From Kineothrix alysoides (lineage in GTDB: Bacteria > Bacillota > Clostridia > Lachnospirales > Lachnospiraceae), in contig NZ_JPNB01000001.1 of NCBI RefSeq assembly GCF_000732725.1, positions 372,001 to 436,000 on the forward strand: DNA of 64,000 bases, in the 5' to 3' direction. Below the pieces are notes generated by a model. It was not told where the DNA came from. It searched no databases and saw only the letters and a program-made list of their open reading frames with translations. This document shows positions 34,324 to 42,991 of this stretch, in pieces. The translations under genes and the position numbers were made by a program. Position 1 is the first letter of the stretch; each line of letters begins with the position of its first letter.

Positions 34324-35157
34324 TTGGGAAAAGTATTACTTTGTATAGGAAGATATGCGAAGTTGCCGTATTTTATGGAGAAAGCATACGTCAATGTCTA
34401 TTCCGCAGAGGAGTTATGTTATTGTCTTATGCAGAACATTCATCTGATTGACAGAGAAATTATGGACGAGAATCTGGCGGACTGGCTGGCGAAGGAGTGC
34501 GGGGTGGAAGAACTGTCGGAACGTCTTTTGCACATGCTGAAAGAGGAATGCTCCATCGGCGATTTCATAGAGTGCATTCTGGACTTCGTAGGCTATGGTG
34601 AGAGAGAAGAAACTGAGAGGATAAAAGAAAATTTAAAAAGCGGAATCAGTCTTAGCATGTATGAGAAGAAAAAGATGAGAGCGGATTATTTTGCGCAAAA
34701 CGGTAAATATATACTTGCGCTGAAAAGTTATGACATTTTGCTGGACGAGCTTCCGGAATCAGAAAGAGATTTGAAGGCCAAGGTATATCATAACAGAGGT
34801 ACCGTTTACGCATTGTTCTTTCAATTCGCGGAGGCGGCAGAAAGCTTTAAACAGGCATATGAATGCGACGGCGCTGAGGAATCCCGCCTCGGATATCTGG
34901 CAGCCAACCGCATGAGGATGAACGAGACGGAATATGTGGATTTTATTGCAGGGCAGGAAGGGGATTATGGGCTGTCTTTGAAGGTGGAGGAGTTGTTTCA
35001 AGAGGCTAGGAGTCAGTTCGAGACTACCGAAAAAAGCAGAATGCTTTTTACCTTAAAGGTCTGTAAAGAGGAGAGAAATTCCATATCCTATTATGAAGAA
35101 ATTGAGCGTATAACCGGTGAATTGAAGGAACAGTACAGAGAGAATGTTTCTGAATAG
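34324..35157 (+). CDS. TPR-containing protein of the DUF5717/DUF5716 operon
   Basis: 277 residues, no signal peptide. Residues 1-105 form an unassigned helical domain. TPR-like repeats lie at about 115-195 (ADYFAQNGKYILALKSYDILL, KVYHNRGTVYALFFQFAEAAESFKQAYECD), then a helical tail. TTG start, with GGAGGAGAAGG upstream. 25 nt after DUF5716 and 12 nt before the coiled-coil gene. TPR proteins commonly dock to Hsp70 C-termini, which fits a partner role (inference). Confidence 0.7.
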   Translation: MGKVLLCIGRYAKLPYFMEKAYVNVYSAEELCYCLMQNIHLIDREIMDENLADWLAKECGVEELSERLLHMLKEECSIGDFIECILDFVGYGEREETERIKENLKSGISLSMYEKKKMRADYFAQNGKYILALKSYDILLDELPESERDLKAKVYHNRGTVYALFFQFAEAAESFKQAYECDGAEESRLGYLAANRMRMNETEYVDFIAGQEGDYGLSLKVEELFQEARSQFETTEKSRMLFTLKVCKEERNSISYYEEIERITGELKEQYRENVSE

Positions 35158-35169
35158 CGAAGGAGAAGT

Positions 35170-36372
35170 ATGGGGCTGATTAAGAAGAACAAATTATTTC
35201 AGAAGGTTTCGGGCTGGAAGGCAAAAAGGGACGTAAGGCTGGAGGAATATGAAGACGCGAACTGGATGGAACTGGAATACGACAGAAAGTCGATTCAGGT
35301 TCATGACAGCGGACAGAGACAGGATTATATTAAGGCCTTTGCGGATCAGATAGCGGATGCGAAGTTGGAGCTTGAGAATCTGAACTTGGAATACAACACG
35401 GTTACTTCCTATTTAAAGGATATGGAGGAAATCGAAGCGCTTCCTGAGGAAGAAATGCGTGAGCTTAAGGCAAGCGCAGAGAAAATTGACAAACTGGAGA
35501 ATGAGCGGGGCGTCTACCTTGGGAAAAAGAATCGTATGAGCGACGAGCGGTTTCATCAGGTGGAACGAATAGAGAAAGAAGCGCAGGAAGCCTGCCGTAA
35601 GCTTGCTTCGGCCGAGGAGGACCAAAACCGCATCAAACAGGATATGTTCCGGCTGGATGGAGAAAAGCATGCCTATTTATATAGAAAAGATGAACTGAGA
35701 AATATGATAGCGGATTCCAGAGGAATGGCAATTATCTGCGGCGCAGCCTTTGTCGTATGCTTCGCAGTGCTTCTCGTATTGCAGTATGGCATGGATATGG
35801 ATACACAGCTGGGGTTTTTACTGACGGCAGGTATTGCAGCCCTTGTCATCACCCTTCTTTATCTGAGGCATACGGAAGCCATTAAGGAGCTTAAGAAAGT
35901 AGAGGCCGGCATTAACAGGATTATCCAGCTTCAAAACAGGGTAAAGATACGATATGTGAACAATACCAACCTTTTGGACTATCTTTATTTGAAATATCAG
36001 GTATCCAGTGCCAAGGAGATGAGTACCTTGTGGGAGAAATATAAGATAGAAAAGGAAGAACGTAAAAGCTACAGGCAGGCGGAGCTGGAGCTTGACGATT
36101 GCCAGCAGGAGTTGTTAAACATCTTAAAATGCTATCAGATTAAGGATCCCGCTATCTGGCTTCACCAGACAGCAGCGATTCTGGACAGCAAGGAAATGGT
36201 GGAAATACGGCATAGCCTCATTATACGGAGACAGTCGCTGCGCCGCCGTATAGACTATAATAAAGAGGTAATCATAGCCGGAGCCCAAAATGCGATAAAG
36301 GATATGGCTGATAGTTATCCTCAGTATGCGAGGGAAATTAAAGAGCTGACGGACAGATTTGGAGATATTTAG
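35170..36372 (+). CDS. Coiled-coil protein with central membrane hairpin, operon partner
   Basis: 400 residues. An N-terminal charged, coiled-coil half (about 45-175) is followed by two adjacent membrane segments (about 182-205, MAIICGAAFVVCFAVLLVLQ; and 212-236, LGFLLTAGIAALVITLLYL), then a second coiled coil (about 238-395). Both long arms probably face the cytoplasm, making it a candidate membrane anchor for the other three proteins. RBS AAGGAGAAGT. Last gene of the operon. No family recognised. Confidence 0.7.
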   Translation: MGLIKKNKLFQKVSGWKAKRDVRLEEYEDANWMELEYDRKSIQVHDSGQRQDYIKAFADQIADAKLELENLNLEYNTVTSYLKDMEEIEALPEEEMRELKASAEKIDKLENERGVYLGKKNRMSDERFHQVERIEKEAQEACRKLASAEEDQNRIKQDMFRLDGEKHAYLYRKDELRNMIADSRGMAIICGAAFVVCFAVLLVLQYGMDMDTQLGFLLTAGIAALVITLLYLRHTEAIKELKKVEAGINRIIQLQNRVKIRYVNNTNLLDYLYLKYQVSSAKEMSTLWEKYKIEKEERKSYRQAELELDDCQQELLNILKCYQIKDPAIWLHQTAAILDSKEMVEIRHSLIIRRQSLRRRIDYNKEVIIAGAQNAIKDMADSYPQYAREIKELTDRFGDI

Positions 36373-36432
36373 TTACTATTCAGCCTTACGGCCTTATAGC
36401 AGAGATATTTAACTTATGGAAATGTTTTGTCC

Positions 36433-36461
36433 TTGACAGTAAAAGCCGGGCATGATACTAT
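36433..36461 (+). promoter_or_regulatory. Promoter of the amino-acid binding-protein gene
   Basis: Consensus TTGACA (36433-36438), 17-base spacer, TACTAT (36456-36461). The leader of about 115 bases before the ATG has repeated GTGCAGTG/CAGTGTGA words but no recognised riboswitch. Confidence 0.7.
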
Positions 36462-36583
36462 GACAGCGTGCTGACAGTTTAGCAAGATGCAGTGTGACTA
36501 TAGTGCAGTGCATTGGAAGAAACGTAAAGCACATTAGAAACTATCTATTGTTGTAAAAATGAGACGGATGAGGAGAACATAGT

Positions 36584-37369
36584 ATGAAAAAGGCGATTGC
36601 ACTATTATGCGCGGCAATGATGGCTGCGGGCGTGCTTACGGCATGCGGCGGAAGCGATTCGGGAAAGACTTTTACTGTAGGATTCGATGCGGAATTCCCC
36701 CCTTACGGTTATATGGATGAGAACGGTGAATACATAGGATTTGATTTGGACCTCGCAAAAGAGGTATGCGAGCGCAACGGATGGACCTTCGTAGCGCAGC
36801 CGATCGATTGGGATTCCAAGGATATGGAGTTATCCTCCGGTTCCATCGATTGTATTTGGAACGGATTTACGATTCAGGGACGTGAAGACGCTTATACATG
36901 GTCGGTACCCTATGTTGATAACAGCCAGGTGTTCGTAGTGGCGGCAGATTCCGGCATTACCTCTCAGGCTGACCTTGCCGGAAAGGTAGTAGGGGTACAA
37001 AAGGATTCCTCAGCCCTTGCAGCGCTGACCGGAGATGCTTCCGACTTAGCATCTACTTTTGAGGAACTTCAGCAGTATGGTGATTATAACGTTGCATTTA
37101 TGGATCTGGAGCAGAATGCGATTGATGCTCTTGCCATCGATATCGGAGTAGCGAATTATCAGATCAGCTCCAGAGGCGACAGCTTCGTGATTCTGGGTGA
37201 GCAGCTCGCTTCCGAGCAGTATGGAATCGGATTTAAGCTGGGCAATGAGGAGCTTAGGGATAAGGTGCAGAAAACCTTGCTGGAAATGGCTGACGATGGA
37301 ACTTTTATGAAAATTGCGGAAAAATACTCTGATTTCGGCTTGACAGAGAGCATTTGCATAGGAAAGTAA
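36584..37369 (+). CDS. Amino-acid ABC transporter substrate-binding lipoprotein
   Basis: 261 residues. Signal peptide with lipobox LTAC (Cys about 21). SBP_bac_3 fold: FTVGFDAEFPPYGYMDENGEYIGFD at the start, WNGFTIQGRED, and GIGFKLGNEELRDKVQKTL near the end. Similar to polar amino acid (cystine/His/Gln/Arg type) binding proteins. Forms an importer with the permease and ATPase genes downstream, but is separated from them by its own terminator and a copy of repeat A, allowing more binding protein than transporter. Confidence 0.92.
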   Translation: MKKAIALLCAAMMAAGVLTACGGSDSGKTFTVGFDAEFPPYGYMDENGEYIGFDLDLAKEVCERNGWTFVAQPIDWDSKDMELSSGSIDCIWNGFTIQGREDAYTWSVPYVDNSQVFVVAADSGITSQADLAGKVVGVQKDSSALAALTGDASDLASTFEELQQYGDYNVAFMDLEQNAIDALAIDIGVANYQISSRGDSFVILGEQLASEQYGIGFKLGNEELRDKVQKTLLEMADDGTFMKIAEKYSDFGLTESICIGK

Positions 37370-37378
37370 CCGGTTAAA

Positions 37379-37416
37379 AAACCGCTGCAATATAATATAT
37401 TCGGCAGCGGTTTTTT
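37379..37416 (+). terminator. Intrinsic terminator after the binding-protein gene
   Basis: ACCGCTGC/GGCAGCGGT stem with AT-rich loop, then TTTTTT. Repeat A starts at the end of the T-run. Confidence 0.85.
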
Positions 37417-37549
37417 ATGTAATAGAAAAGTGCTCCTATTACATAAAAGCCCTTCGGGCAAACAATGCGCAGCTACGCGCGGAACAAAAGTTGTGCGGCG
37501 GAAGTATTTGTTCGCGAGAGTGTGAGAAGCACACTTTTGTTCTTTTTAT
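37416..37549 (+). repeat. Dispersed repeat A, copy 3 (complete)
   Basis: Left hairpin TATGTAATAG/CTATTACATA (37416-37425 with 37436-37445); mini-hairpin GCCCTTCGGGC; core AATGCGCAGCTACGCGC. Second stem is GAACAAAAGTTGTGC paired with GCACACTTTTGTTC, one bulge. The frame running through it (from 37465) extends the permease gene falsely. Confidence 0.8.
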
Positions 37550-37587
37550 GGTATATTTATATATATGGCGGAAAATGGAGGCATTAT

Positions 37588-38238
37588 ATGAGCTTAGCAA
37601 CGATTGTGTCACAACTTTTTAAGGGGATGGGAATAACGGTGGAAATCTTCTTTCTGACGCTGTTATTTTCTTTGCCGTTGGGGCTTGTCCTTTCTTTTGG
37701 CAGGATGTCCAAGAACGGAATATTGAAAAGTGTCAGTAAATTTTACATATCCGTTATGCGCGGAACCCCTTTGATGTTGCAATTGATTGTCGTATATTTC
37801 GCTCCATTTTACGTGTTCGGGCTAAAAATATCCTCCGGCTACCGCTTTATGGCGGTAATCATTGCCTTCGTACTCAACTATGCGGCTTATTTCGCGGAAA
37901 TCTACCGCTCAGGTATCGAATCTATGCCTATAGGGCAATACGAAGCGGCGAAGGTACTGGGATATACGAGATCCCAGACGTTTTTCAAAATTATACTGCC
38001 TCAGGTAATGAAGCGGATATTGCCGCCGGTTACCAATGAAACGATTACGCTTGTGAAGGATACGTCTCTGGCGTTTGTACTTGCGGAAACAGAGATGTTT
38101 ACCATCGCTAAGCAGATCGCGGCCAAGGAGACGAGTATCATGCCGTTGATGGCGGCGGGATTTTTCTATTATCTATTCAATTTAATTGTTGCCAGCTTCA
38201 TGGAGTATTTGGAGAAGAAGCTGAACTATTACAGATAG
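37588..38238 (+). CDS. Amino-acid ABC transporter permease
   Basis: 216 residues from ATG 37588 (GGAGGCATTAT upstream). The open frame to 37465 is translated repeat A and is excluded. About five membrane segments, HisM/GlnP type, with MRGTPLMLQLIVVYF and the EAA loop YEAAKVLGYTRSQTFFKIILPQ that contacts the ATPase. Followed after 18 nt by the ATPase gene. Works with the lipoprotein at 36584. Confidence 0.93.
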   Translation: MSLATIVSQLFKGMGITVEIFFLTLLFSLPLGLVLSFGRMSKNGILKSVSKFYISVMRGTPLMLQLIVVYFAPFYVFGLKISSGYRFMAVIIAFVLNYAAYFAEIYRSGIESMPIGQYEAAKVLGYTRSQTFFKIILPQVMKRILPPVTNETITLVKDTSLAFVLAETEMFTIAKQIAAKETSIMPLMAAGFFYYLFNLIVASFMEYLEKKLNYYR

Positions 38239-38256
38239 GAAGGAGGGTGAAAGGAA

Positions 38257-39012
38257 ATGAATCTGCTTGAAATCAACCATATGAAAAAGGGATTTGATGG
38301 TACGGGGGTGTTAGAGGATATTTCTTTGTCGGTGAAGGAGGGGGAAGTGGTATCCATTATCGGCCCTTCGGGTTCCGGAAAATCCACCTTGCTTCGCTGT
38401 GCGACCATGCTGGAGAAGATGGATGGCGGGGAGCTGAAATATATGGGTGAGGCTGCCGCATGGGAGGAAAGCGGAAAGTGTGTATATGCAGGGAAGCAGA
38501 AGCTTAAGGAGATACATAAGCATTTCGGCCTGGTATTCCAGAGTTTCAACCTCTTTCCTCATTACAGTGTTATGAAAAATATTACGGACGCGCCAATAAG
38601 CGTGGATAAAGTCTCCAAGAAGGAAGCGGAGGAGAGGGCTCTTAAATTGCTAAAGCAGCTTGGGCTTGAAGAGAAAAAAGATGCGTATCCCTATCAGCTT
38701 TCAGGAGGGCAGCAGCAGAGAGTTTCCATCGCACGCGCGTTGGCTCTGCAGCCTAAGATTCTGTTCTTCGACGAGCCAACCTCGGCGTTGGACCCGGAGC
38801 TTACCGGCGAAGTACTGAGAGTCATTAAGGAATTGGCAAAAGAGCATATGACGATGATTATCGTGACCCATGAGATGCAATTTGCCAAGGAACTGTCGGA
38901 CCGCATTGTTTTCATGGAGCAGGGATTGATACAGCAGGAGGGAACTCCGGAGGAAATCTTTACTGCCCCCAACGAGCGCGTTAGGGAATTTATTGGAAAA
39001 TTTACTGCATAA
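38257..39012 (+). CDS. Amino-acid ABC transporter ATP-binding protein
   Basis: 251 residues, GlnQ/HisP type. Walker [14 protein letters not shown] (about 38-50), Q-loop [12 protein letters not shown], signature [15 protein letters not shown], Walker [15 protein letters not shown], and H-loop [28 protein letters not shown]. An extra stretch (about 63-85, rich in Glu/Lys) lies before the Q-loop, as in some clostridial members. Closes the importer operon. Confidence 0.94.
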   Translation: MNLLEINHMKKGFDGTGVLEDISLSVKEGEVVSIIGPSGSGKSTLLRCATMLEKMDGGELKYMGEAAAWEESGKCVYAGKQKLKEIHKHFGLVFQSFNLFPHYSVMKNITDAPISVDKVSKKEAEERALKLLKQLGLEEKKDAYPYQLSGGQQQRVSIARALALQPKILFFDEPTSALDPELTGEVLRVIKELAKEHMTMIIVTHEMQFAKELSDRIVFMEQGLIQQEGTPEEIFTAPNERVREFIGKFTA

Positions 39013-39064
39013 TCCCCTTTTTTTCAGCACAATGGAAAAAATGATATGAGGGAAGACGGCGGTA

Positions 39065-39093
39065 TTGATTTATAAAATTAACTGGTATATACT
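39065..39093 (+). promoter_or_regulatory. Promoter of the purCF genes
   Basis: TTGATT (39065-39070), 17-base spacer, TATACT (39088-39093), about 80 bases upstream of purC. No purine riboswitch or PurBox was recognised in the leader. Confidence 0.6.
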
Positions 39094-39169
39094 TCATAGT
39101 GATGATTTTGTATTTTGGTATACAATAATATTGTGTTTTTGTGCCTGATGGGGCAGAACGGAGGAAAAA

Positions 39170-39874
39170 ATGAAGAAACTGGAACAGCTTTATGAAGGAA
39201 AAGCAAAAAAGGTGTTTGCAACGGATGATCCGGATATCGTAATCGTGGATTATAAAGACGATGCTACAGCCTTTAACGGTGAGAAAAAGGGAACGATTGC
39301 AGGAAAAGGCGTTATTAACAACAGAATGACGAACCACGTTTTCAAACTTCTGGAAAAGGAAGGCGTACCGACCCACCTTGTAGAAGAGCTGAGCGATCGG
39401 GAGACGGCCGTAAAGAAAGTAGAAATCGTTCCGCTGGAAGTAATTATCCGTAATGTGGCAGCAGGAAGCTTTTCCAAGAGACTGGGCGTTCCGGAAGGCA
39501 CTCCGTTCAAAGAGCCTACCATCGAATTCAGCTATAAGAACGACGATCTCGGAGATCCGCTGATCAACAGCTATTTTGCAGTTGCTCTGGAACTGGCGAC
39601 ATGGGAGGAAATCGAAATTATCGAAAAATATGCATTCAAAGTAAACGAAGTACTGAAAGCATATTTTCTTCAAGCAGATATTAAATTGATAGATTTTAAA
39701 ATAGAATTCGGCCGTTATCATGGAGAAATCATTCTTGCGGACGAAACATCTCCGGATACATGCAGACTTTGGGACGTTCACACGGACGAGAAGCTGGACA
39801 AGGATCGCTTCCGCAGGGATATGGGAAATGTAGAGGAAGCATACAACGAAGTCTTCAAACGTTTGGGGTTATAA
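39170..39874 (+). CDS. purC: Phosphoribosylaminoimidazole-succinocarboxamide synthase
   Basis: 234 residues. SAICAR synthetase joining aspartate to CAIR in purine synthesis. Seen: [57 protein letters not shown] and [14 protein letters not shown]. Typical compact bacterial length. RBS ACGGAGGAAAAA. purF starts 4 nt after its stop codon. Confidence 0.96.
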   Translation: MKKLEQLYEGKAKKVFATDDPDIVIVDYKDDATAFNGEKKGTIAGKGVINNRMTNHVFKLLEKEGVPTHLVEELSDRETAVKKVEIVPLEVIIRNVAAGSFSKRLGVPEGTPFKEPTIEFSYKNDDLGDPLINSYFAVALELATWEEIEIIEKYAFKVNEVLKAYFLQADIKLIDFKIEFGRYHGEIILADETSPDTCRLWDVHTDEKLDKDRFRRDMGNVEEAYNEVFKRLGL

Positions 39875-39878
39875 AAAG

Positions 39879-41360
39879 ATGCTGCAACGACGGATCGAAG
39901 GAGAGACAGGAGCAGATTTGGAAAATATTTCTGTAATGGGGGACCCGGATAAGCTAAGGGAAGAATGCGGCGTATTCGGTATATATGATTTTGCCGGAGG
40001 CGACGTGTCTTCTGCTGTTTATTACGGGCTTTTGGCGCTCCAGCACAGAGGGCAGGAGAGCTGTGGTATAGCGGTCAGCGATACCAAGGGACCGAAAGGC
40101 AAGGTGTTAAGCGCAAAGGAGATGGGACTGGTAAACGAATCCTTCACTCCCGAAATGCTGGAAAAGCTAAAAGGCGATATCGGTGTAGGACATGTGCGCT
40201 ATTCCACTGCAGGAAGCAGCACGAGAGAGAACGCGCAGCCGTTAGTGCTTAACTACGTGAAGGGAACCTTAGGCTTAGCCCATAATGGTAACCTGATTAA
40301 TGCACCCGAGCTTCGGCACGAGCTGGAGTATACCGGCGCTATTTTTCAGACCACTATCGATTCGGAGGTCATCGCGTATCATATTGCCAGAGAGCGTCTG
40401 AACACGAACACGGTAGAGGCGGCTGTCGGACGGGCCATGCAGAAGATCAAGGGAGCTTATTCTCTGGTAATCATGTCGCCGAGAAAGCTTATCGGAGCGA
40501 GAGATCCCTTCGGCTTTCGCCCTCTTTGTATCGGAAAGAGGGAGGACGCTTATGTATTGGCTTCCGAAACATGTGCGCTGGATACGATAGGAGCGCAGTA
40601 CATCCGTGATGTGCTTCCGGGAGAGGTTGTCACGATTTCCCCTGAAAAAGGTATTGAATCCGATACCAGCCATTGCATAAGCGATAAAGAGCACAGCAGA
40701 TGCGTTTTTGAATACATTTATTTCGCAAGACCGGACAGTTATATCGACGGAGTAAGCGTCTACAATTCCAGAATACTGGCGGGTAAATTCCTCGCCATGG
40801 ATTCTCCGGTAGAGGCAGATCTCGTGGTAGGAGTGCCGGAGTCAGGAAACTGTGCGGCTTTGGGCTATTCCCTTCAGTCGGGTATTCCTTATGGGCAGGC
40901 GTTCGTTAAGAATTCCTACGTTGGACGTACCTTCATCAAACCCAAGCAGAAAAACAGGGAGACCAGCGTACAGGTCAAGCTGAATGCTTTGAAGGAAGCG
41001 GTTTCCGGAAAGAGGGTCATTATGATTGACGATTCCATTGTCCGCGGTACTACCTCCGACCGTATCGTGCGTATGCTCAGGGAGGCAGGAGCAAAAGAAG
41101 TGCATATGCGGGTAAGCTCGCCGCCCTTCTTATGGCCTTGTTACTTCGGAACGGATGTACCGGCAAGGGAGCAGTTGATTGCCTATAACCGTTCTATAGA
41201 AGAAATCTGCGAGGTGATAGGCGCCGATTCTCTGGCGTACTTAAAAGAAGAGAGATTGGAAGAAATGGTAAACGGCCTGGGCGTCTGCAAGGGCTGTTTC
41301 AGCGGAACATATCCGCTCGTTCCTCCCACGGAGGATATTAGAGGGGATTATGACATGTAA
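39879..41360 (+). CDS. purF: Amidophosphoribosyltransferase (catalytically complete)
   Basis: 493 residues. First committed purine step, PRPP + Gln to phosphoribosylamine. The N-terminal nucleophile is Cys30 in EECGVFGIYD, behind a propeptide as in B. subtilis PurF. If ATG 39936 is the true start, the propeptide is 10 residues. The PRPP loop VIMIDDSIVRGTT and Fe-S ligands (CVFEYIYF, WPCYFG, CKGC) are all present. No strong RBS at either start; 4 nt from purC suggests coupling. Ends in a terminator at 41369-41411. Confidence 0.95.
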   Translation: MLQRRIEGETGADLENISVMGDPDKLREECGVFGIYDFAGGDVSSAVYYGLLALQHRGQESCGIAVSDTKGPKGKVLSAKEMGLVNESFTPEMLEKLKGDIGVGHVRYSTAGSSTRENAQPLVLNYVKGTLGLAHNGNLINAPELRHELEYTGAIFQTTIDSEVIAYHIARERLNTNTVEAAVGRAMQKIKGAYSLVIMSPRKLIGARDPFGFRPLCIGKREDAYVLASETCALDTIGAQYIRDVLPGEVVTISPEKGIESDTSHCISDKEHSRCVFEYIYFARPDSYIDGVSVYNSRILAGKFLAMDSPVEADLVVGVPESGNCAALGYSLQSGIPYGQAFVKNSYVGRTFIKPKQKNRETSVQVKLNALKEAVSGKRVIMIDDSIVRGTTSDRIVRMLREAGAKEVHMRVSSPPFLWPCYFGTDVPAREQLIAYNRSIEEICEVIGADSLAYLKEERLEEMVNGLGVCKGCFSGTYPLVPPTEDIRGDYDM

Positions 41361-41368
41361 AATAAATG

Positions 41369-41411
41369 ACCCGTGGAATTCGAGGAAGACTGCGAGTTTC
41401 ACGGGTATTTT
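41369..41411 (+). terminator. Intrinsic terminator after purF
   Basis: ACCCGTG (41369-41375) pairs with CACGGGT (41400-41406), followed by ATTTT. Confidence 0.7.
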
Positions 41412-41464
41412 AGCGGAAAGAACAAATTGAAAAGTAAAAAGTGAAGAGAAAAAGGAGAAGCGGT

Positions 41465-42898
41465 ATGAGCACAGATAGGTATCAAAGTCCTCTTTCAGAG
41501 CGTTATGCTAGCAAAGAGATGCAGTATATTTTTTCGCCTGATATGAAATTCAGGACATGGAGAAGGCTGTGGATTGCGCTGGCGGAGACGGAGAAGGAGC
41601 TTGGACTCAATATCTCTCAGGAACAGATCGACGAGCTGAAGACTCATGTGGAGGACATCAATTATGATGTTGCCAGGGAGAGGGAGAAAGAAGTGCGTCA
41701 TGATGTCATGAGCCATGTGTATGCTTACGGCGTGCAGTGCCCCAAGGCGAAGGGAATCATTCACCTCGGCGCTACTTCATGCTACGTAGGGGATAATACG
41801 GATATTATCGTTATGACCCAGGCGCTTATGCTGGTAAAAAAGAAGCTGGTAAACGTGATGAAGGAGCTTTCGGATTTTGCGGACAAATATAAGGAGCAGC
41901 CAACCTTGGCGTTTACTCATTTTCAGCCTGCCCAGCCTACTACGGTAGGAAAGCGCGCAACGCTTTGGCTTCAGGAGTTCTGTCTGGATCTGGAAGATCT
42001 GGATCATGCACTTTCTCATATGAAGCTGTTGGGTTCTAAGGGAACTACCGGAACACAGGCTTCTTTTCTTGAGCTTTTTGACGGCGATCAGGAGAAAATC
42101 GATAGGATAGACCCGATGATTGCGAAGAAAATGGGATTTACGGAATGTTATCCTGTATCGGGGCAGACCTATTCCAGAAAAGTGGACACAAGAGTAGTCA
42201 ACGTGCTGGCAGGCATTGCGGCAAGCGCTCACAAGATGTCTAACGATATTCGCCTGTTACAGCATTTGAAGGAAATAGAGGAGCCTTTCGAGAAGGGGCA
42301 AATCGGATCTTCTGCAATGGCATATAAGAGAAATCCCATGAGGAGCGAGAGAATAGCTTCTCTTGCAAGATATGTTATGGTGGATGCGCTGAATCCCGCC
42401 ATTACCTCCGCGACCCAGTGGTTTGAAAGAACGCTGGACGATTCTGCCAATAAAAGACTTTCCGTTCCGGAAGGCTTTCTTGCGATAGACGGAATCCTCG
42501 ATTTGTGTCTGAATGTGGTAGACGGCCTCGTAGTATACCCGAAGGTAATTGAGAAGAGACTGATGAGCGAGCTTCCTTTTATGGCCACGGAAAACATCAT
42601 GATGGATGCGGTGAAAGCGGGAGGCGACAGGCAGGAACTGCATGAGAGAATCCGCACGCTTTCCATGGAAGCCGGAAAGAATGTGAAGGAAGAGGGCAAG
42701 GATAACAATTTGTTAGAGTTGATTGCGGCAGACCCGGCATTCAATATGACCCTTGGGGATTTGCAAAAGACTATGGACCCGACCAAATATGTGGGACGTT
42801 CCAGAGAGCAGGTGGAGGCGTTCCTTGTGTCTGTAATCGCACCTATTTTAGAAGAAAATAAAGAGCTGTTGGGTGTAACGGCAGAAATTAACGTATAA
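41465..42898 (+). CDS. purB: Adenylosuccinate lyase
   Basis: 477 residues from ATG 41465 (AAAAGGAGAAGCGGT upstream); a GTG at 41441 lies before the RBS. Fumarase/aspartase superfamily enzyme acting twice in purine synthesis (SAICAR and adenylosuccinate cleavage). Seen: the catalytic-His region GATSCYVGDNTD, FTHFQPAQPTTVGKR and the signature GSSAMAYKRNP. Separated from purF by a terminator but within the same purine cluster. Confidence 0.96.
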   Translation: MSTDRYQSPLSERYASKEMQYIFSPDMKFRTWRRLWIALAETEKELGLNISQEQIDELKTHVEDINYDVAREREKEVRHDVMSHVYAYGVQCPKAKGIIHLGATSCYVGDNTDIIVMTQALMLVKKKLVNVMKELSDFADKYKEQPTLAFTHFQPAQPTTVGKRATLWLQEFCLDLEDLDHALSHMKLLGSKGTTGTQASFLELFDGDQEKIDRIDPMIAKKMGFTECYPVSGQTYSRKVDTRVVNVLAGIAASAHKMSNDIRLLQHLKEIEEPFEKGQIGSSAMAYKRNPMRSERIASLARYVMVDALNPAITSATQWFERTLDDSANKRLSVPEGFLAIDGILDLCLNVVDGLVVYPKVIEKRLMSELPFMATENIMMDAVKAGGDRQELHERIRTLSMEAGKNVKEEGKDNNLLELIAADPAFNMTLGDLQKTMDPTKYVGRSREQVEAFLVSVIAPILEENKELLGVTAEINV

Positions 42899-42915
42899 AG
42901 TATCGGGATGTATAG

Positions 42916-42956
42916 GCGTATTTTTAAGGCCGTAAGGTTTTAAGGATACGCTTTTT
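42916..42956 (+). terminator. Intrinsic terminator after purB
   Basis: GCGTAT (42916-42921) with ATACGC (42946-42951) plus inner TTTTAA/TTAAGG pairing, then TTTTT. Confidence 0.75.
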
Positions 42957-42991
42957 ATACCGAAATATATGAGATAATAGGGAGAGTAGTT

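Noticed and set aside
37465-37587. N-terminal extension of the amino-acid permease
   Set aside because: It is translated repeat A. ATG 37588 has GGAGG and matches permease starts.
39012-39169. Purine riboswitch or PurBox before purC
   Set aside because: No conserved purine-aptamer core or PurBox pair could be read; only a promoter is supported.
39002-39781. 259-codon minus-strand frame over purC
   Set aside because: Antisense shadow of an unmistakable purC; no RBS.
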